NCBI GenBank assembly: GCA_050110875.1
Contig: CP188828.1
Coordinates: forward strand, 1,736,001-1,800,000
From: Methyloligella sp050110875
GTDB taxonomy: Bacteria > Pseudomonadota > Alphaproteobacteria > Rhizobiales > Methyloligellaceae
Reading direction: 5' to 3'
Length of the DNA stretch: 64,000 nucleotides
Position numbers and translations under genes: made by a program. Shown piece after piece: positions 43,505-50,677 of this stretch; the first letter of the stretch is position 1, and every line of letters starts with the position of its first letter. The notes under the pieces were generated by a model that saw only the letters and a program-made list of their open reading frames with translations, was not told where the DNA came from and ran no database searches.

Positions 43505-44461
43505 TTAGCCTCGCACCGTACGGGGGATCCCTGGCACGCCAAGGTCGCATTCAAGCGCCTGCCGGTCCCATCCCGCCGTCTCCGCCGCGGCCCCGTAGGT
43601 CGATTGCAGGAAGCTCATCAGCGTCGCTTCCGGGTCGGCGCTCTGGCGGACGATCTCGTAAGGCAACAGGAACTCGCCCAGCCCAGAGTCGAAACGGGCA
43701 TCCGCCGGCGTGACGGGCCTGTCGGCAAAGCCGCCGGGCACCGGATAGGCATAGGAATAGAACATCGGCTCATCCACGCCTCCGCCGCCCGGCCAGAACC
43801 CCGCCGAGGAGACTTGGTGACTGTAGGCTTCGCGTGTCACCGCATCGGGCAACGCTGGCACGCCGCCGGGGTGCAGAGGCGCCTCGCGGCCCGAAAAGCG
43901 CGTCACGGCGAGATCGAAGGAGCCCCAGAACAGATGAACGGGCGAAACCTTACCGAGGAATGCGGTCCGGAACCGGCTGAACACCCGGTCGATCTGCACA
44001 AGGGCGCGGTGGAAACGCTCCACCGTCTCGCGATCATAGGGCCGCGGCGCGGTGTCCTCTGCAAAAGGCTTGGCATCGGGAATCTCGTTCGCCGCACCAT
44101 GGATGAGCATGCGGCCGCCGAGCCGTTCCACGAGGGCTGTCGTCCGCTTCAGGAATTCGGCAACGCTCATCGCTTCCAGCGGAAAGCTGTCGCGCGCCTG
44201 AAGCGTCTCGCCGATCAGCTCATGCCTCCGGAGATCGAAGGTCAGGGTGACGGTCGCATCGCCATCGGGCACCATACCCGTCGTCAGGCCGCTCGATGTC
44301 ACGTAGAGCGTCGCGTGCCAGGAGTGGTTCACCCAAGGCGTATGGGCGAGCCGGTACTTGCCGACGATCTGGCTCCAAAGATGAAGTGCTGCGCAGCTGT
44401 CGGCCCAGCCGGCGTAGGGCAACGCCGGCCAGGTCTCTCGTTCGTCCGAGCGAGCGCTCAT
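43505..44461 (-). CDS. DUF5996 family protein
   Basis: The 318-residue protein matches the DUF5996 pattern (WPALPYAGWADSCAALHLWSQIVGKYRLA, SGLTTGMVPDGDATVTLTFDL, VHLFWGSFDLAVTRFSGREAP and AFYSYA-like FYSYAYPVP). No catalytic motif is known for the family. Its ATG overlaps the upstream GST stop (ATGA) and the fused dioxygenase-hydrolase gene starts 9 bases downstream, so it is embedded in a detoxification operon and probably acts on the same stress. Confidence 0.85.
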   Translation of the reverse strand: MSARSDERETWPALPYAGWADSCAALHLWSQIVGKYRLAHTPWVNHSWHATLYVTSSGLTTGMVPDGDATVTLTFDLRRHELIGETLQARDSFPLEAMSVAEFLKRTTALVERLGGRMLIHGAANEIPDAKPFAEDTAPRPYDRETVERFHRALVQIDRVFSRFRTAFLGKVSPVHLFWGSFDLAVTRFSGREAPLHPGGVPALPDAVTREAYSHQVSSAGFWPGGGGVDEPMFYSYAYPVPGGFADRPVTPADARFDSGLGEFLLPYEIVRQSADPEATLMSFLQSTYGAAAETAGWDRQALECDLGVPGIPRTVRG

Positions 44462-45084
44462 CCGACCGGCCCCATCTCCTGACGCTTCAGCGCCATCCGA
44501 ACGCCGTCGTCCTGTTCCATCTTCGAGCGAAATGCCTTCAGCGCGGGGTAGTCGTCTATGGAGAGCGGCGTGCTTTCAATCCAGCGGGTCAGGACATAGA
44601 GGAACGTGTCGGCGAACGAGCGCTGACCGAGATACCATTCGCCCCCATTCTCGCTGAGAGTGTTGTCCATCCGCTTGTAGTGATCGGCGAGCTTCTCGTA
44701 GGTCTTGCGCTTGACCTCTTCCTTGCCGGCGTCGGTCTCAGCGAATTTTTGGGTGTTGAAGTGACCGCCATAGGCCGCGTGCACTTCCGAAGTCATGTAG
44801 GAGAGCGCTTCGGCTTCCTTGCGGCCGAGCTTCGAATCTCGGGAGTAGCCTTCGTCGCCGTATGTCGCGCCGAGCCAGGAGAGGATCGCAGAGGCTTCGG
44901 TCATCACGTCGCCGTCATCGAAGCGTAATGCCGGTACTTGTCCCATTGGATTGATGGCGAGGTAGTAGTCCTTCTTCTGGTCGCCATAGGGGATGTTCTC
45001 GATCTCGATCGGAGCGCCGAGCCAGGCGGCGGCAATGTTTGGCGAAAGCGAACAGGTTCCGGGCATCGTGTAGAGGGTCGGCAT
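44458..45084 (-). CDS. Glutathione S-transferase
   Basis: The 208-residue protein has a thioredoxin-like N-terminal domain (MPTLYTMPGTCSLSPNIAAAWLG, NPMGQVPALRFDDGDVMTEASAI) and an all-helical C-terminal domain (about 90-208). SPN near residue 13 is the likely glutathione-activating site, as in beta-type GSTs. The ATG at 45084 follows AAGGAGA and is preferred over the longer frame to 45129. It heads the GST-DUF5996-dioxygenase/hydrolase operon and would conjugate electrophiles to glutathione, generating the adducts that gate Kef antiporters. Confidence 0.92.
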   Translation of the reverse strand: MPTLYTMPGTCSLSPNIAAAWLGAPIEIENIPYGDQKKDYYLAINPMGQVPALRFDDGDVMTEASAILSWLGATYGDEGYSRDSKLGRKEAEALSYMTSEVHAAYGGHFNTQKFAETDAGKEEVKRKTYEKLADHYKRMDNTLSENGGEWYLGQRSFADTFLYVLTRWIESTPLSIDDYPALKAFRSKMEQDDGVRMALKRQEMGPVG

Positions 45085-45730
45085 CGACGTTCTCCTTGGG
45101 TGTCTTCCAGTTGAGCATGCGGTCGGCAACTTCGGACCGATGCAGCATAGCTGGCATCACCGGCGGCGTGTTTCCACGGTGGCAGCGGGAACCCCGCGTT
45201 CTGAATTTGCGAACGTTCGGCTGAGCCGTTTTGCGCTTACGCTACGGAACGTCGGAAGCGTGCTGAGCCATTTAGATAAGGCTGAGGCTCATGCGCCGCA
45301 TCCTTGGCGGGGCCGGCGGTCGGATGAAGCTCTCCTGGAACGACCTTCGGGTCGGGCCAGTCGATCCACGCCGATCAGGTTACTTGCGCACTGCGGTCGA
45401 AGTGTTCCGTAAACGTCCTTGCGAATTTCACCCGCAGCCGCGAAGGCGACATCCACATCCAGGACGAAGAGCGTTTCGTCGACCACGTCGTCCAGCGTCA
45501 TGACATTCCGATGGATATCATCATCACGGAGAATGAGACGATGAGGTGGGATCGGCGGGTTGCCTCCGGGTAGTGCAATAAATCCGCATTCAACGTTCAA
45601 GCATATTCATTGCCTGCACTTCACTGCGGCGCTAGGCGAGGCGAAGGAGCTGATCGCTTGTAATTTTGGTCGCCGTCAGCCGCCGGTTGTGGACATGTGG
45701 CGGTGCACGGACGGTTTTTGGTCTCGCCCG
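45085..45730. other. Gene-poor region left of the assembly gap
   Basis: No intact gene is supported. The plus-strand frame 45328-45573 (stop to stop, 81 codons) has strongly GC-rich third positions and a protein-like end (GDIHIQDEERFVDHVVQRHD) but lacks a start codon, so it is probably a gene remnant. A minus-strand frame over the same bases is a weaker reading. The GST promoter should lie near 45090-45150. Confidence 0.4.
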
Positions 45731-45780
45731 NNNNNNNNNNNNNNNNNNNNNNNNNNNNNNNNNNNNNNNNNNNNNNNNNN
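45731..45780. other. Assembly gap of 50 N
   Basis: A run of 50 N joins two contigs. The real distance and even adjacency are unknown. It truncates the coding sequence at 45781-45958. Confidence 0.99.
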
Positions 45781-45958
45781 CCCCCGGATTCTCCTTCGGT
45801 GCATAGGAGGTGAGCGGCTTCACATCCGGCGCCAGACTGGCGCCTTCGGGGAGTTCGGCCTCAGCGGAGGCCGGCTCGGCGAATGCGGGAGTGGTAAGAA
45901 TGGGCGAGACAAGAATGAGAAACAGAGCCGCGAGGGCCGCGGGAATGGGGTGGGGCAT
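45781..45958 (-). CDS. 5' part of an exported protein cut by the assembly gap
   Basis: The minus-strand ATG at 45958 opens a clear signal peptide (IPAALAALFLILVSPILTTPAFA, cleavage near residue 25-27) followed by an acidic Ala/Glu/Pro-rich stretch up to the gap. About 59 residues are visible. The remainder is missing, so the family cannot be named. Confidence 0.65.
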
Positions 45959-46098
45959 GAATGAGCTATTCCAAATGGTCGTAGGGCATGCAGGCAGATC
46001 AAGAGTTACTAGGTACATCATCGCAGCCTTGCCACATTCTCTTCTTGAGTGGTTTAGGATGTGATTTGCGCGCGGATATACACTCTGGAGACTCCTTC

Positions 46099-47307
46099 AT
46101 GGTCCACAAAGATTGGCGGAGCGCGGTCGCGGAAATTGGGAAAATTACTGGTGACGCCTCTGACCAACAGCACGAAATTGCGGCGGTGGCAAAAATCACA
46201 TTATCTTCACGGCTACCCTACCTAGTAGCTGCTGCACGAATCCAATCAGCGTTGGGTAGCGAAATCGGTGCCACCGAGGCAACCGAAGTTCAAGCGTGGC
46301 AGGAAGAAATCCTCCAACAGTTGTCTAAGGGGCCGACCCCAAATTCATCGAAACCAAGAGACCGACGCGAAGCAGACGCTCTTATAAAACACCTACGCCT
46401 TAAGAAAAGAAGTCAATCCATAAAGTCACTGAAGTTAAATTCGGGCGATATAGTTCAATTTGATGGTAATGTAGCTGAGATCTCGTCTATTGGAGACGAT
46501 GGTAGAGTTTATTTCAAGGGTGGCGCGGGCGCGGGCGCCTGGCCCGATCTGCTAACTGTAGCGTGCCGTAGAGATGACAAATCTAAAAGAGCGCTAAATC
46601 TCAAAAAATTAGCTGCCAATGAAATTGCGCTAAAAGCTCGCACAGATTCGTGGTCTTTAAATAAACAGAGAGAGCTTGAAGATTTCAAAGTAACTTCTCA
46701 GCTAACTCATGAGAACGTCGAAATGTTACAGGAGGTTATTAGGTCAGCGCCGGACGAGAAGCCTATTCAGCGATATATAGAGGCAAACCCAGTGGTTCTC
46801 GCAGCCGTTCTTACAGGTCGATCCCGGTTTCTCATTCCGCGCCCACCCCTAGGAGGAAAATTTGTCCCGGACTTTCTCATCAGCGATCTCGACTCCTTAG
46901 GTATTCGCTGGATTCTGGTCGAACTAGAGACTCCGATATCATCGGTAACCCTCAGACAAAACGATTTGGCGAAAGTAGCTCGTCGCGGAATAAGCCAAAT
47001 CGAAGAGTGGCGTAGCTGGTTGGAGAATAACCTCGACTTTGCCCGGCGATCAAAGCGAGCTGACGGGTTGGGTCTGGTCGATATTAGACCACGCAGCGAA
47101 GGATTGTTGTTGGTTGGTCGTCGAACTCTGCTAAATCAGGACACTACAGCTGTCCGACATCGTTTCTTCGAGACCAATCGAATTCGTGTCCACACTTATG
47201 ATTGGCTTGTAGAAGCACTCCAAGCAACGTTGCAGTATGCGGGGCCGCCTGTATTGAATCCATACGCTCTTGCGCCGCCCAGCGATGAAGATTCATACAA
47301 AGGCTAA
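46099..47307 (+). CDS. Shedu-like (DUF4263/SduA) nuclease domain protein, candidate antiphage gene
   Basis: From the ATG at 46099 (GGAG about 10 bases upstream) the product has 402 residues. The C-terminal part (about 225-345) has the DUF4263 layout: IQRYIEANPVVL, then a core with KFVPDFLISDLDS, RWILVELETP and ISQIEEWRSWLENNLDFA. PDF and VELE correspond to the PD-(D/E)xK positions; the usual final Lys is Glu here, which I recall in some family members too. The first about 220 residues are unfamiliar, with a charged helical region and a small beta-barrel-like part (LNSGDIVQFDGNVAEISSIG). Shedu is a single-gene phage-defence system. The gene has clearly lower GC and different codon use than its neighbours, so recent transfer is likely. 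Confidence 0.75.
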   Translation: MVHKDWRSAVAEIGKITGDASDQQHEIAAVAKITLSSRLPYLVAAARIQSALGSEIGATEATEVQAWQEEILQQLSKGPTPNSSKPRDRREADALIKHLRLKKRSQSIKSLKLNSGDIVQFDGNVAEISSIGDDGRVYFKGGAGAGAWPDLLTVACRRDDKSKRALNLKKLAANEIALKARTDSWSLNKQRELEDFKVTSQLTHENVEMLQEVIRSAPDEKPIQRYIEANPVVLAAVLTGRSRFLIPRPPLGGKFVPDFLISDLDSLGIRWILVELETPISSVTLRQNDLAKVARRGISQIEEWRSWLENNLDFARRSKRADGLGLVDIRPRSEGLLLVGRRTLLNQDTTAVRHRFFETNRIRVHTYDWLVEALQATLQYAGPPVLNPYALAPPSDEDSYKG

Positions 47308-47368
47308 TTTCTCTGGCATGGCCGTGGCCGGATCGTGTGGGTGGCGGGCCAGACCGAGCGCCCACACA

Positions 47369-48214
47369 TCACCCCCCAAACCCGGTCCCTCGCGACACCG
47401 CCTCCCACGCCGCGATCTCCTCCTTCATCGCGTCCATCTTCTGCTCCACGAGGCTCAGCGCGTCTTCGCCGAGGAACAGGCGCGCCGGCGGGTTTTCGGA
47501 CTCCACCAAAGTCAGCAGAGCTTGCGCGGCCTTGGCGGGGTCGCCCGGCTGATGGCCGCTCTTGGCCTGCCGGGCTTCGCGGATCGGGTCCATGAGGGCG
47601 TCGTAATCGGCGATGCTGCGGTCCGTGCGGTCCATGGAGCGCCCCGCCCAATCGGTCCGGAACTGGCCCGGCGCCAACGCCGTCACATGCACGCCGAAGC
47701 CCGCCACCTCCTTCCCCAACCCTTCCGAGATCCCTTCCAGCGCGAACTTGCTACCGCAATAGAAGCTCACCCCGGGAAGGGAGACGAAGCCGCCCATGGA
47801 GGTGACGTTGACGATATGGCCGCTGCGGCGCGCCCGCATACCCGGCAGCACGGCTTTGATCATCGCCACGGCGCCGAACACATTGGCGGCGAACTGGCGC
47901 TGAAGATCCTCCAGCGAGGACTCTTCCAGGATGCCCTCGTGGCCGTAGCCGGCATTGTTCACCAGCACGTCGATGGGGCCCGCCTGGCGCTCGGCCGCCG
48001 CGATCGCCGCGGGGATCGCGTCGTAATCGGTCACGTCCAGCTGAAGCGCATGCGCCCGGTCCGCATCGAGCGCGGCGAAGGCTTCCGCGTCCACCTCTTT
48101 CCGCACCGTGCCGATCACCGTGTTGCCCGCGTCGAGCGCAGCTTCGGCGAAGGCCCGGCCGAGACCTGTGCTGACGCCGGTGATGAGGAAGACCCGAGAC
48201 TTTTCGGCTGCCAT
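47369..48214 (-). CDS. Short-chain dehydrogenase/reductase
   Basis: The 281-residue Rossmann oxidoreductase has the cofactor motif TGVSTGLGRAFAEAAL (about 13-28), NNAGYGHEG, and the catalytic Ser/Tyr/Lys set in TSMGGFV and YCGSKFALEG. No Asp follows beta-2 at the NAD-preferring position, and Arg/Lys residues occur there, so NADP(H) is likelier. The substrate is unknown. It diverges from a TetR regulator, which probably controls it. Confidence 0.92.
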   Translation of the reverse strand: MAAEKSRVFLITGVSTGLGRAFAEAALDAGNTVIGTVRKEVDAEAFAALDADRAHALQLDVTDYDAIPAAIAAAERQAGPIDVLVNNAGYGHEGILEESSLEDLQRQFAANVFGAVAMIKAVLPGMRARRSGHIVNVTSMGGFVSLPGVSFYCGSKFALEGISEGLGKEVAGFGVHVTALAPGQFRTDWAGRSMDRTDRSIADYDALMDPIREARQAKSGHQPGDPAKAAQALLTLVESENPPARLFLGEDALSLVEQKMDAMKEEIAAWEAVSRGTGFGG

Positions 48215-48242
48215 GATTCACTCTCCATACTGTCTTGATAAT

Positions 48243-48256
48243 TATATCATGATATA
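48243..48256. promoter_or_regulatory. 14-bp perfect palindrome between the SDR and TetR genes
   Basis: TATATCATGATATA is fully symmetric and lies in the 51-base divergent promoter, 10 bases before the TetR start. That is the normal place for a TetR-type operator that represses both genes. The symmetry is seen; binding is inferred. Confidence 0.5.
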
Positions 48257-48265
48257 GATCGCCAC

Positions 48266-48889
48266 ATGACAGCAGACAAGGCAGGTAAGAGCGCAGGCAG
48301 AGGCGGAGAGACTTCCGGTGCAGTCAGGGGCGAGCCGCTCCGCCAAAAGGTGCTGGATGCGGCCGAGCGGCTGCTCCGCCAGGGCAAGGCGGAATTCTCC
48401 ATGCGAGACCTGGCTGCGGAGGCCGGCGTCAGCTTCGCAACGCCGTTCAATCAGTTCGGCAGCAAGGCGGCGATCATGCATGCTCTGTCGGCAAGGCGCA
48501 TCGAGACCATGGAGGCCCGCTTCGCCGCCGCCCCACCCCCGCGCGATACCGCGAAACGGCTGCTGCTGGCGGTGGAGACGGCGGCGGCGGTGATGCTGGA
48601 GGCGCCGGCGGTCAATCGCGCGGTCATGGGGTGGCTCGGCGCCCCCGGTCCAGAGCCCGGCGAGGTCCTGGCGCGCTCAACCGCGCTCTGGGCACTTGCT
48701 TTGGGGGATGGCGAAGGACTGGCAGAGGAGCGGCGCGAGGAGGCGCTCGAGACCCTGCCCGGCCTGCTGGCGCTCGGCTTTCGCGGCGTGCTCTCCTTCT
48801 GGACGGCGGGAGAGCTGCCGGATGCGACCCTCGCTCCGAAAGCGAAGGCGATGGCGAACGCCCTGCTCCGCGGGTATGGCTCGGCGTAG
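48266..48889 (+). CDS. TetR family regulator
   Basis: The 207-residue protein has the TetR helix-turn-helix (VLDAAERLLRQGKAEFSMRDLAAEAGVSFATPFNQFGSKAAI, about 30-70) and an all-helical ligand-binding C-terminal domain. It diverges from the SDR gene across the palindrome at 48243. The substrate of that SDR, or a related lipophilic compound, is the likely inducer. Confidence 0.9.
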   Translation: MTADKAGKSAGRGGETSGAVRGEPLRQKVLDAAERLLRQGKAEFSMRDLAAEAGVSFATPFNQFGSKAAIMHALSARRIETMEARFAAAPPPRDTAKRLLLAVETAAAVMLEAPAVNRAVMGWLGAPGPEPGEVLARSTALWALALGDGEGLAEERREEALETLPGLLALGFRGVLSFWTAGELPDATLAPKAKAMANALLRGYGSA

Positions 48890-48943
48890 ACGACACGCCA
48901 CGACCGAGTGGCGACCCTGCGCCCGACCTGCTAATCCCCATCC

Positions 48944-49432
48944 ATGCCGGACCCTATCCAGATCCTCGTCGATGCCGATGCCTGTCCCGTGAAGGACGAG
49001 GTGTTCAAGGTCGCGCTCAGATACGGGATCAGGACGGTCGTCGTCTCGAATGCCTTCATGATGCTGCCGAAGCATCCTGACATCGAGCGGGTGATCGTCG
49101 ATCAGGGGCTGGACGTGGCCGACGACTGGATCGCGGAGCGGGCGCGCCCCGGTGTGATCGTGGTGACCAACGACGTGCCCCTCGCCCATCGCGCGGTCAC
49201 CGCCGGGGCCGAGGCGCTGGCCCCGAACGGCAAGCCCTTCGATTCCGCATCGATCGGCATGGCGCTCGCCACCCGGGACCTGATGACCGATTTGCGCTCG
49301 GCGGGCGCCACGACCGGCGGCCCGCGCCCCTTCTCGAAAGCAGATCGCTCGTCGTTTCTCCAGGCGCTGGACGCCGCAATCGTCCGCCTCAAGCGCGCCG
49401 GTCACCCGACGGCAGAGCCGCCGGAGGCGTAA
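48944..49432 (+). CDS. UPF0178 (YaiI/YqxD) family protein
   Basis: The 162-residue protein matches the UPF0178 family (DUF188): ILVDADACPVKDEVFKVA at the start, NDVPLAHRAV, and GMALATRDLMTDLRSAGATTGGPRPF near the end. The DADACPVK start and the TNDVPLA Asp suggest a PIN-like metal site, but no biochemical role is established. It lies 55 bases after the TetR gene on the same strand. Confidence 0.92.
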   Translation: MPDPIQILVDADACPVKDEVFKVALRYGIRTVVVSNAFMMLPKHPDIERVIVDQGLDVADDWIAERARPGVIVVTNDVPLAHRAVTAGAEALAPNGKPFDSASIGMALATRDLMTDLRSAGATTGGPRPFSKADRSSFLQALDAAIVRLKRAGHPTAEPPEA

Positions 49433-49468
49433 CCCAGGAACGCGCGGCGAGCAGACCGGGTTTATGGG

Positions 49469-50668
49469 TTACAGCTCAAAGCGCGATGAGAGCCCATCCA
49501 TGGCGGCCTCCGGCGCGATCGTCAGCCTCGCCAACCCGAGCCATGCGGCCATCCGGCAAAGCTCCTCCGTCAGCCTCTCGCCCGTGCAGGCGGGTGCGCC
49601 CTCTTCAAGATGAGCGCGCAACACAAGCAGCGCCCCCGCCTTGCGGTCGGCTTTCAGGTCCACGCGGGCAACCAACGCGCCGTCCATCAGAAAGGGCAGG
49701 ACATAATAGCCGTGCTCGCGCTTATGGGCCGGCGTATAGATCTCCAGCCGGTAGCGAAACCCGAACAGCCGCTCGGTGCGGGGGCGATGCCAAACCAGCG
49801 GATCGAAGGGCGAGATCAGCGCCGCACCTTCCAGCCGGCGCCCGGCCCGGGCCTTTCTGTGCAGATAGGCTTGGCTCCGCCAGCCCCGCACGCGCACCGG
49901 GATAAGCGTGCCCTCCTCCACGAGCTGATCGATGGGCCGCTGGGTGTCGGCCGCGGGAATGCGGTAGTAGTCGCGCAGGTCCTGGGCCGTGGCGACGCCG
50001 AGCGCGGCGGCTGAGCGCGCCAGCAGCTCCCGCCTTGCATCGACGCCGGACGGCGTCGGCGTCTCCAGGATCGGCCGCGGCAGCACCCGCTCAGGGATAT
50101 CGTAGACTCGCTCGAAGCTGGAGCGGCGATGGGTGGCCGCAACCAGGCCGGCCCAGAACAACCATTCCAGCGCCTGCTTCACGGAGCTCCAGCGCCACAT
50201 GCCTTTGGAGGCGCGGCCCTCCGTCAGATCGGACGCCCCGAGCGGCCCTTCCTGCTCGATGCGGGCGAGCAGCGCATCGGCCTCGCCCCGCCGCTCGCCT
50301 GCGAAGGGTTCGAAGGGCCGCCACACGCCCTCGCCTTGAAGCGCGCGCTCCATACGCCAGCGCAGCAGCGGCTGGCAGTCGATGGGCAGAAGAGACGCTT
50401 CATGCCCCCAATATTCGAAGAACCGCTTCGGCTTGGCCCCGGTCACCGCGTCCAGCAGCGTGCAGTCATAGGTCCCGAGGCGCGAGAAGAGCGGCAGGTA
50501 GTGGGCCCGAACCAGCACATTCACGCTGTCGATTTGAAGCAGACCGAGCCGTCGGATCGCCTTGCGCAGCTGTGCCGCACTGACGGCCTCGTTACGACGC
50601 CATGCATTGAAGCCCTGCGCCGTAAGCGCGATACGGCGCGCCTCGGAGGCTGAGAGTTCCGCCTTCAG
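49469..50668 (-). CDS. YcaQ/AlkX-type DNA glycosylase (HTH_42 family), apparent CTG start
   Basis: YcaQ/AlkX removes alkylated or crosslinked bases from DNA. The conventional reading starts at GTG 50524 and gives 351 residues (NVLVRAHYLPLFSRLG onward, ending SSRFEL). The family N-terminus lies upstream in the same frame: AELSASEARRIALTAQGF, WRRNEAVSAAQLRKAIRRLG, and LLQIDS. It contains the Q-phi-D catalytic motif (QID). No ATG, GTG or TTG exists between that region and the in-frame TAG that ends guaA at 50680. The best start is CTG at 50668, with a GGGGGCGGAG site, giving 399 residues, the usual family length. Confidence 0.78.
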   Translation of the reverse strand: MKAELSASEARRIALTAQGFNAWRRNEAVSAAQLRKAIRRLGLLQIDSVNVLVRAHYLPLFSRLGTYDCTLLDAVTGAKPKRFFEYWGHEASLLPIDCQPLLRWRMERALQGEGVWRPFEPFAGERRGEADALLARIEQEGPLGASDLTEGRASKGMWRWSSVKQALEWLFWAGLVAATHRRSSFERVYDIPERVLPRPILETPTPSGVDARRELLARSAAALGVATAQDLRDYYRIPAADTQRPIDQLVEEGTLIPVRVRGWRSQAYLHRKARAGRRLEGAALISPFDPLVWHRPRTERLFGFRYRLEIYTPAHKREHGYYVLPFLMDGALVARVDLKADRKAGALLVLRAHLEEGAPACTGERLTEELCRMAAWLGLARLTIAPEAAMDGLSSRFEL

Positions 50669-50677
50669 CTCCGCCCC

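Noticed and set aside
43364..44482. 372-codon plus-strand ORF
   Set aside because: Antisense to the DUF5996 gene, with His/Arg-rich low-quality composition.
46099..48214. Shedu-like gene plus SDR as a two-gene defence system
   Set aside because: The SDR is on the opposite strand, has normal GC and pairs with its own TetR gene.
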